Origin: Paenarthrobacter nitroguajacolicus | GTDB lineage: Bacteria > Actinomycetota > Actinomycetes > Actinomycetales > Micrococcaceae | Assembly (NCBI RefSeq): GCF_007786235.1 | Contig: NZ_VNFK01000012.1 | Coordinates: forward strand, 62,001 to 126,000 | Length of the DNA stretch: 64,000 nucleotides | Direction of reading: 5' to 3' | In this document: piece after piece, positions 36,904 to 45,691 of the stretch | Numbering within the stretch: position 1 is the first letter of the stretch | Layout of the letters: each line of letters begins with the position of its first letter | Made by a program: the position numbers and the translations under genes | Notes under the pieces: model-generated | What the model was told of the DNA's origin: nothing | What the model saw: the letters and a program-made list of their open reading frames with translations, nothing else | The model's database searches: none

Positions 36904-37040
36904 ATCCATCTCCTCAGTGTCCTCTTTGACCCTTTTGAACGTGATGTGATCCACAACACGAAATGCTCCACTGAGTATTGCCGCAGATTTGTTATGCCTC
37001 AATGACCAAAGAGGCACCATGTGTGTGCAAAATTGCAGAC

Positions 37041-37937
37041 ATGAAGCCGAACCCCGATGACCTCCTCATCTTCCTTGCCGTCTCACGTTCAGGGAAGTTC
37101 ACGACGGCGGCACAAGCCTTGGGGCTGAACCACACCACCGTTTCGCGCAGGATAGCGGCGCTGGAGAAAGCATTGGGCGGCAGGGTCCTGGCGCGTGCGG
37201 CTGGTGGTTGGGAGGTCACGGAGTTGGGCGCCGAAGCGGTTCTGGTGGCGGAGCGGATCGAAGCTGCGGTGGGTGCGCTGGGACCCAGCGACCGCGCACC
37301 CGACCCCATTACCGGCGTCGTACGCATGACCGCGACTGACGGCTTCAGCGCCTATATCGCGGCACCGGCGGTGGCCCGGCTGCGGCGCGAGCACCCCGGA
37401 CTCAGCGTGGAGATCGTGACGGTGACCCGTCGGGCGTTGCAGCAGCGCTCAGGTCTCGACATTGAGGTGGTGGTGGGAACGCCGCAAGTGCACCGGGCCG
37501 AAGCGATCCGGCTCGGCGAGTATCGGCTGGGAATGTACGCCTCCCGCGCCTATCTGAAAGACAACGGGACGCCTTCCAGCATCGAGGAACTGACGCAGCA
37601 CCAGCTGGTCTACTTTGTGGATTCCATGCTGCAGGTGGATGACCTGGACGCTCCCCGGCGACTGGTTCCCACCATGCGCGACGGGCTGAGCTCAACCAAC
37701 GTGTTCGTGCATGTCGAGGCCACCAGGGCAGGTGCCGGCGTGGGTTTCCTTCCGTGCTTCATGGCGGACCGACACCCGGATCTGGTCAGGCTGCTGCCAT
37801 CGGACTTCGCGGAGCTGCTCCCCTACTGGATGGTCCTCCGCCCGGACTCCATGCGCCGCCCTGCGGTAGCCGCCGTCGTGCAGGCTTTGCGGGAGGAGAC
37901 GGAGCAACGGCGGGAGGAGCTGCTCGGGGCCGGATGA
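37041..37937 (+). CDS. LysR-family regulator
   Basis: 298 residues from the ATG at 37041; an in-frame TTG 21 codons upstream lacks support. The winged helix-turn-helix is at residues about 5-65 (FTTAAQALGLNHTTVSRRIAALEKALGGRVL), followed by the substrate-binding domain (GVVRMTATDGFSAYIAAPAVARL). It is transcribed away from the MHS/hydroxybutyrate dehydrogenase operon, the usual layout for a LysR activator and its target. The 137-base divergent region should hold its site. Confidence 0.88.
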   Translation: MKPNPDDLLIFLAVSRSGKFTTAAQALGLNHTTVSRRIAALEKALGGRVLARAAGGWEVTELGAEAVLVAERIEAAVGALGPSDRAPDPITGVVRMTATDGFSAYIAAPAVARLRREHPGLSVEIVTVTRRALQQRSGLDIEVVVGTPQVHRAEAIRLGEYRLGMYASRAYLKDNGTPSSIEELTQHQLVYFVDSMLQVDDLDAPRRLVPTMRDGLSSTNVFVHVEATRAGAGVGFLPCFMADRHPDLVRLLPSDFAELLPYWMVLRPDSMRRPAVAAVVQALREETEQRREELLGAG

Positions 37938-37942
37938 GTCGC

Positions 37943-37999
37943 CGAGATGGCACTTAATGGCAATGTTTCCGCACAACATTGTCATTAAGTGCCACCTCG
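37943..37999. repeat. Intergenic inverted repeat, copy 3
   Basis: 25-base arms (37943-37967 and 37975-37999) around a 7-base loop, with two non-identical positions, one of which is a G-U pair in plus-strand RNA. The core GGCACTTAATGGCAATGTT is nearly the same as copy 1. It lies between the convergent LysR and FecE-type genes. Confidence 0.85.
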
Positions 38000-38030
38000 C
38001 GGGTCAGGGGCGGGGGAATCAACGGGGGAA

Positions 38031-38921
38031 TCAGGACCCCAGCGGGATCACCAGCGGAGTGTGGCTCACGGGGTCGTCAATCACGATGCACGGCAGGCCG
38101 AACACATGTTCCACCAGCTCTGCGGTGACCACATCCGCGGGCCGGCCCTCGGCAACCACTGCGCCGTCCTTCATCGCGATGAGGTGTGTTGCGTAGCGGC
38201 AGGCGTGATTGAGGTCGTGAAGGACAGCTACCAGGGTGTTGCCTTCCCCGTTCAACCGCCGGAACAGTTCCAGGAGCTCGATCTGGTGGGCGATGTCCAG
38301 GAACGTGGTGGGCTCGTCCAGCAGGAGCAACGGGGTTTGCTGCGCCAAGACCATGGCCACCCACACGCGCTGCCGCTGCCCGCCGGAGAGCTCGTCCACC
38401 AAACGCCCGGACAACGACGTGACGTTCGTAGCTTCCAAGGCAGACGCCACCGCGGCTTCGTCAGCCTCAGACCACTGGCGGAGCAACTTCTGGTGCGGGT
38501 ACCGGCCACGGGCCACCAGGTCCGCCACGGTGATTCCGTCGGGCGCAATAGAGGTCTGCGGCAGCAACCCGAGGCGGCGCGCGACTTCCTTGGCCCCATA
38601 AGAGGCGATGCTCTTGCCATCCAAAAGCACCGACCCGGACGTAGGCTCCAGCAGCCGGGACAGCGCCCGCAGCAACGTCGACTTACCGCAGGCGTTGGGT
38701 CCCACAATCACCGTGAACCCGCCATCCGGGATACGCACGTCCAGTGATGAAGACACCGAGCGTCCCGCATAACCCAGGCTCACGTTCTCCGCGCTGAGCC
38801 GGGCACCAGAGGGGCGGGCACCAGTGGGGCGGGCACCAGAGGGGCGGGCACCCGGCGCAACACCAGAAACGGGATCAACCAACACATCAGTCACAGCAAA
38901 CTCCTTCACTTCTTCGCTCAT
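38031..38921 (-). CDS. Iron-siderophore ABC transporter ATPase (FecE type)
   Basis: 296 residues. Walker A is GPNACGKSTLLR, the signature is LSGGQRQRVWVAMV and Walker B is LLLLDEPTTFLD, with the H-loop in VLHDLNHACRYA; all are intact. It powers ferric-siderophore import with the two FecCD-type permeases. The N-terminus carries an unusual extension of about 45 residues with the repeat GARPSGARPTGARPSGARL, encoded by near-identical 15-base DNA repeats. The ATG overlaps the upstream permease stop by four bases. Last gene of the siderophore operon. Confidence 0.93.
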   Translation of the reverse strand: MSEEVKEFAVTDVLVDPVSGVAPGARPSGARPTGARPSGARLSAENVSLGYAGRSVSSSLDVRIPDGGFTVIVGPNACGKSTLLRALSRLLEPTSGSVLLDGKSIASYGAKEVARRLGLLPQTSIAPDGITVADLVARGRYPHQKLLRQWSEADEAAVASALEATNVTSLSGRLVDELSGGQRQRVWVAMVLAQQTPLLLLDEPTTFLDIAHQIELLELFRRLNGEGNTLVAVLHDLNHACRYATHLIAMKDGAVVAEGRPADVVTAELVEHVFGLPCIVIDDPVSHTPLVIPLGS

Positions 38922-39970
38922 TGCCGCTTCACCTCACGGGCAAGAAGCCACACGAGGTAGCAGCCGCCGATGCTGACGGTCACCACGCCCACGGGCAGTT
39001 GGATTGGCGCGAAAAGGTTCTGCGCCACGATGTCGCTGGCCACCAAAAGGAAGGCACCCATGGCGGCCGAGGGAACCATTCCCACCGACGCTGACTGGGT
39101 GAGGCGGCGCGCCAGCTGGGGCGCAGCCAAGGAAACAAAGGCAATCGGCCCGGCAGCAGCGGTGACCATCGCCGTCAAAGCCACGCCCACCACTGCCAGG
39201 ACCAGCCGCGAGCCTTCCAGCCGAACGCCCAAGGCGCGGGCGGCGTCGTCGCCCATCTCCAACAGGCCCAGCCGCCTGCCGTACAAAGACAGCACAGCCA
39301 GCAGCGCCCCGAACACGATCACCACCGGCAGCACTTGGTCCCACGTGATCTTGTTCAGCGAACCGGCACCCCAAACAGCCGCGGACATGGCCTGCTCCAA
39401 GGACGCCTTGAGGATCATGAACGTGTTCACCGAGGCCAACATGGCGCTCACGGCGATACCCGCAATGATGAGCCGGAAGCCCTGGATGCCCTTCTTGTAA
39501 GCGAACACGTACACCAGTGCGGCAGTCACCAGACCACCCACCAGCGCACCGGCCGACACCGCAAAGTAGCCGCCACCCATCAGCAGGATGACCACCAGCG
39601 CACCCGTATAGGCGCCCGTGTTGAAGCCGATCACATCGGGGCTTCCCAGCGCGTTGCGGGTCAGCGATTGGAAGATTGCCCCGCTGACCCCCATGGCCGC
39701 CCCCAATAACAGGGCCAGGAGGACGCGGGGCAATCTCCACTCCACCACCACCATGTGCACGGCGCCGCTGGACTGTCCCAGCAGCGCCGAAACAACGTCC
39801 GGCACCGCAACGCTGAACTCACCCAGGCCAAGGGCGACGACGGCGAGCGCCAGGGCGGCGGTAAACAGGACGGCGGTGACAACCAAGGTCCGGACGTCGA
39901 GGCGAAGCGAGACGCGTCCGCCAAAGCGGCGGATGGCGATGGTCCGCCGGCCGAAGTCGATGGAGGTCAT
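38918..39970 (-). CDS. Iron-siderophore ABC transporter permease (FecCD)
   Basis: 350 residues with about ten membrane segments. Family signatures are EWRLPRVLLALLLGAAMGVSGAIFQSLTRNALGSPDVIGF and, near the C-terminus, AGPIAFVSLAAPQLARRL, the loop that contacts the ATPase. Overlaps both neighbours by four bases. Works as one half of the membrane channel. Confidence 0.92.
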   Translation of the reverse strand: MTSIDFGRRTIAIRRFGGRVSLRLDVRTLVVTAVLFTAALALAVVALGLGEFSVAVPDVVSALLGQSSGAVHMVVVEWRLPRVLLALLLGAAMGVSGAIFQSLTRNALGSPDVIGFNTGAYTGALVVILLMGGGYFAVSAGALVGGLVTAALVYVFAYKKGIQGFRLIIAGIAVSAMLASVNTFMILKASLEQAMSAAVWGAGSLNKITWDQVLPVVIVFGALLAVLSLYGRRLGLLEMGDDAARALGVRLEGSRLVLAVVGVALTAMVTAAAGPIAFVSLAAPQLARRLTQSASVGMVPSAAMGAFLLVASDIVAQNLFAPIQLPVGVVTVSIGGCYLVWLLAREVKRQ

Positions 39971-41061
39971 AGCGTGCTCACTTTCCGGCGTCGGATGAGC
40001 CAGATGAGGACCGGTGCGCCAACGAATGCGGTGATGATTCCTACCTGCATTTCACCGGGACGGAGGACCAGCCTGCCAAGGATGTCGGACACCAGCAGCA
40101 ACACGGGCGAGAGCACCAAGGTGTAGGCCAGTATCCAGCGCTGGTCCGGCCCAACGATCCATCGGGCTACGTGCGGAACCATGAGTCCCACGAATCCGAT
40201 GGGGCCGGCGGCTGCCGTCGCGGCGCCGCACAGCAGAGTTACCGCGACGATGGTCCAGATCCGGGTGCGAACAATGTTGGCACCAAGCGACCTGGCGGTA
40301 TCGTCGCCCATGGCCACGGCGTTCAAGGGCCGGGCCATGGCAAGGGCAATAAGCGTTCCTGCAAGGATGAAGGGGGCCACCGTGGTGAAAATGTCCCACG
40401 TGCGGTTGCTCAACGTTCCGGCGCTCCAACTGCGCATGCTGTCGAAGACGGCAGGGCGCAGGAGGGTGATGCCGGAGGAAATGCCGCCGAGGACAGCCCC
40501 CAAGGCAACGCCGGCAAGGGTGAGGCGGAGCGGCGTGGTCCCGCCCCTCCCCCGCGAACCGATGAAGTACACCGCCACAGTGGCCGCCACGGCACCGGCG
40601 AAGGAGAACCAGATGTACTCCTGGATGCTGGTGACGCCAAAGAGCGCCACTCCGAGGACCACGAAGAAGCCGGCGCCCGCGTTGACGCCCAGGATGCCGG
40701 GGTCCGCCAACGGGTTGCGGGTCAGGGACTGGATCAGTGCCCCGGACAGCCCGAGGGCAATGCCAACCACTACGCCCGTGACGGTTCGGGGCAGGCGGAG
40801 GTCATGGATGATCACGTGTTCCGGTGAGCCATCGTAGGCGGTGATGGCTGGCCACAGGTTGGCTACGTCGACGTCCTTGGAGCCCACCACCAAGCTCAAC
40901 CACAGCACCAAAGCCAACGCGGCAATCGCTGCGAGCAATCCCAACATCCGGTACCGGTTTACGCCCACCAGGCCCGCTGGGCGTACTTCCTTGGCTGAAA
41001 CCGGCGCCGCGTCCTGCACTTCAGTGACGGCAGAACGCGGCGCCATGGTTCCGGACGCCAT
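39967..41061 (-). CDS. Iron-siderophore ABC transporter permease (FecCD)
   Basis: 364 residues with about ten membrane segments and the FecCD patterns DLRLPRTVTGVVVGIALGLS, LTRNPLADPGILGVNAGAG and AGPIGFVGLMVPHVARWIVG. It has a longer polar N-terminus (about 35 residues) than its partner permease. The ATG is directly adjacent to the stop of the siderophore-interacting protein gene. Other half of the permease pair. Confidence 0.92.
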   Translation of the reverse strand: MASGTMAPRSAVTEVQDAAPVSAKEVRPAGLVGVNRYRMLGLLAAIAALALVLWLSLVVGSKDVDVANLWPAITAYDGSPEHVIIHDLRLPRTVTGVVVGIALGLSGALIQSLTRNPLADPGILGVNAGAGFFVVLGVALFGVTSIQEYIWFSFAGAVAATVAVYFIGSRGRGGTTPLRLTLAGVALGAVLGGISSGITLLRPAVFDSMRSWSAGTLSNRTWDIFTTVAPFILAGTLIALAMARPLNAVAMGDDTARSLGANIVRTRIWTIVAVTLLCGAATAAAGPIGFVGLMVPHVARWIVGPDQRWILAYTLVLSPVLLLVSDILGRLVLRPGEMQVGIITAFVGAPVLIWLIRRRKVSTL

Positions 41062-41943
41062 TTAGAGGCCCAGCAATTCGAACTTGGCGTCCTGCAGGTC
41101 CACGATTTCCTCGCGATCCCGCTTCTCGTTGGACCAGAGATCGTCGAACCAGCGCCGGGTTTCGGCGTCGAGGTTTTCCCAACGCTCTTCCCAGGCTTCG
41201 CTCTTGTCCGTCCAGTAGCCGATCAGCTTGTAGGACTCGGGCGTGAGCTTCTTGTGGTGCCGAAGGTACTTGCGGATCCCGCGCAGCACCTTGGTCTCGC
41301 CGGCCACCCAGATGTAGCCCACTCCGCCAGGCAACTCCATTGAGCGCAGGACCTCCTCCAATCGGGACTGGCTGTGTCCGTTGCCCCCGTAGATCCAGGC
41401 CACTTCGGTTGCAGCGCCGAGGACCAGCTCCTGCTGGTGCGAGGGATCCTCTACTTCGATCAGGACACGGGTCCGGACACCCGGCGGTGCCTGCTCCACG
41501 AGCCGCGCTACGGCCGGAAGTCCGGTGGCATCAGCCAGAAGGATCTGCCACTGCAGTTCTGCCGGCGGTTCGTACAGTCCCGTGGGCGAGTTAAGCCCGA
41601 CGACGTCACCCACCTGGGCGCGCTGCGCCCAAGCAGCTGCCAACCCGCCGTCGTGAACGACGAAGTCGATGTCCACGGTGCCAGCGACGGCGTCCACCGC
41701 ACGGACTGTGTAGGTCCGCATGGCGGACGGCTCGATTCCAGGTTCCCAGTCCCAGGAGTCCCCTGTGGAGATGGGCAGTCTGGCCTCATGGGTGCCCGGA
41801 TCCGGAAGGAACACGCGCAGGTATTCGTCGCCGACCCCCGTGGTGTCAAAACCGGCCAGCCCGGGACCGCCGAAGGTAATCCGGATCATTCCGGGCGTGA
41901 TCAGGCGCGTGGATATGACCTCTGCACGGTAGATCCGCATCAT
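41062..41943 (-). CDS. Siderophore-interacting protein (ferric-siderophore reductase)
   Basis: 293 residues of the SIP/FAD-binding 9 family. The FAD site is marked by MRTYTVRA (RxYT near residue 78) and DFVVHDGGLAAAWA. The C-terminal domain has WVAGETKVLRGIRKYL near 220, typical of NAD(P)H contact. It releases iron by reducing Fe(III)-siderophore in the cytoplasm. Its two successive ATG codons overlap the stop of the binding-protein gene (ATGA). Confidence 0.92.
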   Translation of the reverse strand: MMRIYRAEVISTRLITPGMIRITFGGPGLAGFDTTGVGDEYLRVFLPDPGTHEARLPISTGDSWDWEPGIEPSAMRTYTVRAVDAVAGTVDIDFVVHDGGLAAAWAQRAQVGDVVGLNSPTGLYEPPAELQWQILLADATGLPAVARLVEQAPPGVRTRVLIEVEDPSHQQELVLGAATEVAWIYGGNGHSQSRLEEVLRSMELPGGVGYIWVAGETKVLRGIRKYLRHHKKLTPESYKLIGYWTDKSEAWEERWENLDAETRRWFDDLWSNEKRDREEIVDLQDAKFELLGL

Positions 41944-42893
41944 GACAGGAGCGCCTTTTCAAACTTCTCCAGCAGGGCGTACTGGCCGCTGGGAGAGCCG
42001 TAGATCATTTCGAGGTCGTACGTGTGGATCTGTTTGTTGGCCACGAACGGCAGCGAGGTCCACAGCTTGTTGTTGGCCAGCGGAGGGAAGGCATCCGGGT
42101 TGGCGCCGTCCTTCTCGGGAACTTCGGTGGTGATGATTGCATCGATGCCGTTGAGTTGCTCCAACTGCTCGGCGCTCAGTTTGGCGCCTTCACCGTCCGC
42201 AAGCGGGGACACCTTCAGGCCCAGATCCTTGATGACCAAGCACGGCGTTCCGTAGCAGCTGACCGATACCTGGTCCTCGTAGTAGTCCACGGGGCCAATC
42301 ACCAGGTTGCTCTTGCCGGCCTCGGCCAGGCGCTTCTTTACGTCGTCAACCTTGGCTTGGTACTTGTCCATCCATGCTTGGTACTGCTCGGTCTTGCCGA
42401 ATGCCTCTGCCACGGTCTTGAACTTGGTGCGCCAGTCGCTGCCGTCGAAACCGTTGAAGGTGTAGGTCGGGGCGATGTCGGAAAGTTTGGCGTCCAGCTC
42501 CTTCTCGTAGCCCAGGCCGTTCAGGATGACATCGGGCTGAGCCTTGAGGATGGCCTCGAAGTTGAACTCGGGGTAGTTGGTGAAGGGCGTGATTCCTTCC
42601 AGCGCCTTCTGGTCGAAGAAATACGGGAAGCCCTTGTAGCCGCTGTCCCGAATGGGCTGCTGGCTTGCGAGCGGAATGCCCAGCGTGATGAGCATGTCCA
42701 GGTCAGTGGTGTACATGCCCAGCGCCTTTTGGGGCTCGGCCGGCATGACGACTTCTTTGACCTCACTTTGGACCGTGCGGGTCTCCGATTTGGCGCTGGC
42801 ACTTGCGTCGGTGGTGGCGCAGCCACTCAGAAGGAGTGCTGCGGATGCCAAGGCCGCAACGGCGGCAGACATGGTTTTAGAGCGTGAAATCAC
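41940..42893 (-). CDS. Iron-siderophore ABC transporter binding lipoprotein
   Basis: 317 residues from a GTG with AGAGG seven bases upstream. Signal peptide ends in lipobox LLLSGC (Cys near 25). The FepB/FhuD-like fold is visible as KEVVMPAEPQKALGMYTTDLDMLITLGIPL and QPDVILNGLGYEKEL, with a Cys pair (VSCYGTPC) likely bridged. Captures ferric siderophore outside the membrane and delivers it to the FecCD pair. First gene of a five-gene operon preceded by a DtxR-type box. Confidence 0.93.
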   Translation of the reverse strand: MISRSKTMSAAVAALASAALLLSGCATTDASASAKSETRTVQSEVKEVVMPAEPQKALGMYTTDLDMLITLGIPLASQQPIRDSGYKGFPYFFDQKALEGITPFTNYPEFNFEAILKAQPDVILNGLGYEKELDAKLSDIAPTYTFNGFDGSDWRTKFKTVAEAFGKTEQYQAWMDKYQAKVDDVKKRLAEAGKSNLVIGPVDYYEDQVSVSCYGTPCLVIKDLGLKVSPLADGEGAKLSAEQLEQLNGIDAIITTEVPEKDGANPDAFPPLANNKLWTSLPFVANKQIHTYDLEMIYGSPSGQYALLEKFEKALLS

Positions 42894-42969
42894 TGCGGTC
42901 CTCTTGATTCTCAGGGGAGACGGAGAGCTCCCGGTAGCGGCCGCAGGTATCTCGATAGGCCGCCGAAGT

Positions 42970-42988
42970 TAGGTATACCTACCCTAAC
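42970..42988. promoter_or_regulatory. DtxR/IdeR-type iron box upstream of siderophore operon
   Basis: TTAGGTATACCTACCCTAA matches the 19-base consensus TTAGGTTAGSCTAACCTAA at 15 positions. It lies 77 bases upstream of the binding-protein start. An iron-loaded DtxR/IdeR repressor would turn the uptake operon off. The sequence match is seen; binding is inferred. Confidence 0.8.
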
Positions 42989-43017
42989 AATGGCGAGGTA
43001 TGGAAAACCGCTGGATT

Positions 43018-43884
43018 CTATTCGGAACCGGCCAAAGAGTGATGGTTTCCGGCCTTAAGCGAAGACACGTACCAGCCCGGAGTGTGCCCCATCACCTTCC
43101 GGAACACTTGAACGAAGGCGCTGGGATTGTTGTAGCCCACCCGCCTGCTGACCGAGGAAACGGGGTAGCCCGCCGCCAGCAACCCCAGCGCTACGCGGAC
43201 GCGGGCATGGATCCGCCACTGCGCAAAGGTCATGCCGGTTTCCTTGTGGAACAGGCGGGAGAGGTTGCGGACGCTAATGGCAACTTCCACGCTCCACTCC
43301 TCCAGCGAGCGGTCCAAGGCCGGATCATCCAGGAGGGCACGGGCAATGAGCTCCAGCCGTGGATCGGTGGGCATCGGCAGCAGCATCGGGCGGGCATCCA
43401 CCACGTCCAGCAACCCCACCACCACTTGCTCCGAACGCGTCCGCAGGGCATCGTCCATGTCGAACATACTCATGTGGCGCAGCAGTTCCTGCGCGGCGGA
43501 AGGCACAGTGACCGCCACGGTGCGGCTTTCCAGATGTGGCGCAACCCGGGCGTTGATGTGCGAGCAGTAGAACCCCGTCCCTTGCGTGGACTTCACGGCA
43601 TGGACCACGCCCGCCGGAATCCACAGCCCCAAGGTTGCGGGGACAGCATAGAAGCCCCCATCAGCCTCCACCGTCAGCACGCCGCGGGCCCCCCACAGCA
43701 ACTCATGGGTATCGTGGACGTGTTCAGTCCACGTGGCAGGTGTGGCGCACTCGAAATATCCCGTGTAGACGCCATAGACCTGCGGCGACGTTTCGCCCTC
43801 GACGGGGGCATCCGGCACCTGTTCCAGCTGTACTTCCGGCTGGGGGGCGGTCTGTCCGGATTGCGATATAGCTTGGCGGGTCAT
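43018..43884 (-). CDS. AraC-family regulator
   Basis: 288 residues. The N-terminal cupin-like sensor domain (residues about 35-140; TWTEHVHDTHELLWGARGVLTV and GLWIPAGVVHAVKS) is followed by the AraC double helix-turn-helix (about 185-280), with AISVRNLSRLFHKETGMTFAQW and VGYNNPSAFVQVFRKVMG. AraC regulators between siderophore operons often sense the ferri-siderophore and activate uptake. It lies between two DtxR-type boxes and upstream of the uptake operon. Confidence 0.9.
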   Translation of the reverse strand: MTRQAISQSGQTAPQPEVQLEQVPDAPVEGETSPQVYGVYTGYFECATPATWTEHVHDTHELLWGARGVLTVEADGGFYAVPATLGLWIPAGVVHAVKSTQGTGFYCSHINARVAPHLESRTVAVTVPSAAQELLRHMSMFDMDDALRTRSEQVVVGLLDVVDARPMLLPMPTDPRLELIARALLDDPALDRSLEEWSVEVAISVRNLSRLFHKETGMTFAQWRIHARVRVALGLLAAGYPVSSVSRRVGYNNPSAFVQVFRKVMGHTPGWYVSSLKAGNHHSLAGSE

Positions 43885-43899
43885 CTGGCCTTCTCGAAG

Positions 43900-43918
43900 T
43901 TAGGTGAGCCTTACTATG
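43900..43918. promoter_or_regulatory. Weaker DtxR/IdeR-type box between AraC and ABC exporter genes
   Basis: TTAGGTGAGCCTTACTATG matches the left half of the iron-box consensus well (13 of 19 overall). It overlaps the start region of the exporter gene and lies 16 bases from the AraC start, so it could repress both. Weaker than the box at 42970. Confidence 0.5.
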
Positions 43919-45691
43919 GTAAGCATGCCCTCCAGTTCCGCCATTCCGTCCTGCCCTCCCGGGCGTAACAAGCAAGCGCCATGGAAGGTCTCCCGACTCT
44001 TCAACTACGCCCTGTTGGCCAACGGCCGCTGGAAGCTCTTGCTGGCGGGCTGCGCCGGACTCGCCCTGCATCAGGTCAGCGAGGCCTTGGTCCCGGCAAC
44101 CATTGGCGCTGCGGTGGACAACGCCATTCAACCGAACGATCCCGGCGCCCTCCTCGGATGGCTCGGTGCCTTGGCGGTGGTGTTCGTGGTGCTCGCACTG
44201 TCCTGGCGGCTTGGCACCTTGGCCACCGAACGCTCCTTCCTTTACAGCTCCCACGACCTCCGGCAGCTCGCGGTGGAGCGGACCCTCCACCCCCGCGGCA
44301 TGGAGGCCAGGCGCGCCCCGGGCGAAATCGTGGCAATCGCCTCCTCCGATGCGGACAGGGTGGCAGGCTTGTCGTGGCTGATCGCAGGTGCCCTCGCTGC
44401 AGCGGCCGGCGTCATCACGTCAGCGGTCACGCTGCTCCTGATCTCCGTTCCGCTCGGACTGGCAGTCCTGGTGGCAACCCCCGTGATGCTGTTGATCATG
44501 CGCCGGCTCACTAAACCGTTGGAGGACCGAAGCGACGTGGAGCAGTCAACGGCGGCCCGCGCCGGCGCTCTGGCAACGGACTTCATTACCGGGTCACGCC
44601 CCCTCAAAGGCTTGGGCGCCGAGGACGCAGCCGTAACCCGCTACCGGACTGCGAGCCGGGCATCCCTGCAGGCAGGATTGCGGGCAGTACGTTCCCGATC
44701 GGCCTACAACGGGGCCAGCACCGCACTGTCCGCGGCCTTCCTGGCCGGCATCGCCTTCTTCGCGGCGTGGTTCGCCGTCCAAGGCAGCATCACCGTGGGC
44801 CAACTCGTGGCCGTCGTTGGCGTCACCCAGTTCGTTCAGGGCCCCATGGCAGCGCTTGGCTACCTCAGCGTGGAACTCGCGCGCAAACGCGCCTCGGCCG
44901 CCCGCATAGCAGTCCTGCTCGCTGAACCGGAGGCGGTTCCAGCACCGGAGGCAAAACGTTCGACGGCGGCTGCCGGCTCAGCGGGGACGGTCGCCTCCCG
45001 GGGTGTATCGGCACCGTTGCTCGAACTGCGCGGCAACACAGGCAACAGCACCTTCCCGCCCTTCACAGCCTCGGCCGGGGACATCGTAGGCGTCGTGCTG
45101 CCGGACGGCACACAGGCCAGGCTCCTGGTGGACACCCTCGGTTTCCGAACACCCGCACCGCGTGGCCTGGTGTCCATTGACGGCCAGGACGCCGCTGACC
45201 TGGACCCGGTCCACGTCCGTTCAAGGGTGTTCGCGGACAGCCACGACGGCGTCCTGTTCCGCGGCAGTGTCCGTGAGAACGTCGCACCAGCCGACTCCCA
45301 CCTGGAGGAACGCGCCATGGCGGCTGCCGCCGTCGAGGACTTTGTCTCGCAACTGCCCGATGGCACCGAAACGGTACTCACCGGGCACGGCCAAAGCCTG
45401 TCCGGCGGCCAGCGGCAGCGGCTGGTGCTTGGCCGCTCACTGCACCAAAAGCAAGCGGTGCTGGTCCTGCACGACCCCACCACCGCCGTCGACACCGCCA
45501 CCGAAGCCGTCATTGCCGACGGTCTGCGGAACTTCCCGGACAAGGCCTTGGTGCTGGTAACCACGAGTCCCACCCTGCTGGCCGCCTGTCATCGGGTGGT
45601 GATGGGAGGAGCGGACGGACCGCCCGAAACCGGCACGCACCACGAACTCCTTGCCACGTCCGCCGGCTACCGCGAAGTGGTGGGCTCATGA
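43916..45691 (+). CDS. Exporter-type ABC half-transporter, degenerate ATP site subunit
   Basis: About 591 residues: a six-helix membrane domain (residues about 30-310) and a nucleotide-binding domain (about 360-585). The ABC signature LSGGQRQR (near 494) is perfect, but Walker A is replaced by LPDGTQARLL (no Lys), Walker B reads VLHDPTT instead of LDEPT, the Q-loop Gln is absent (FADSHDG) and the H-loop His is gone (VTTSPT). It must pair with the next gene product. The start is uncertain: ATG at 43916 has AGGTGAG upstream, with a further ATG at 43925. Iron-box and neighbours suggest siderophore transport. Confidence 0.88.
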   Translation: MVSMPSSSAIPSCPPGRNKQAPWKVSRLFNYALLANGRWKLLLAGCAGLALHQVSEALVPATIGAAVDNAIQPNDPGALLGWLGALAVVFVVLALSWRLGTLATERSFLYSSHDLRQLAVERTLHPRGMEARRAPGEIVAIASSDADRVAGLSWLIAGALAAAAGVITSAVTLLLISVPLGLAVLVATPVMLLIMRRLTKPLEDRSDVEQSTAARAGALATDFITGSRPLKGLGAEDAAVTRYRTASRASLQAGLRAVRSRSAYNGASTALSAAFLAGIAFFAAWFAVQGSITVGQLVAVVGVTQFVQGPMAALGYLSVELARKRASAARIAVLLAEPEAVPAPEAKRSTAAAGSAGTVASRGVSAPLLELRGNTGNSTFPPFTASAGDIVGVVLPDGTQARLLVDTLGFRTPAPRGLVSIDGQDAADLDPVHVRSRVFADSHDGVLFRGSVRENVAPADSHLEERAMAAAAVEDFVSQLPDGTETVLTGHGQSLSGGQRQRLVLGRSLHQKQAVLVLHDPTTAVDTATEAVIADGLRNFPDKALVLVTTSPTLLAACHRVVMGGADGPPETGTHHELLATSAGYREVVGS

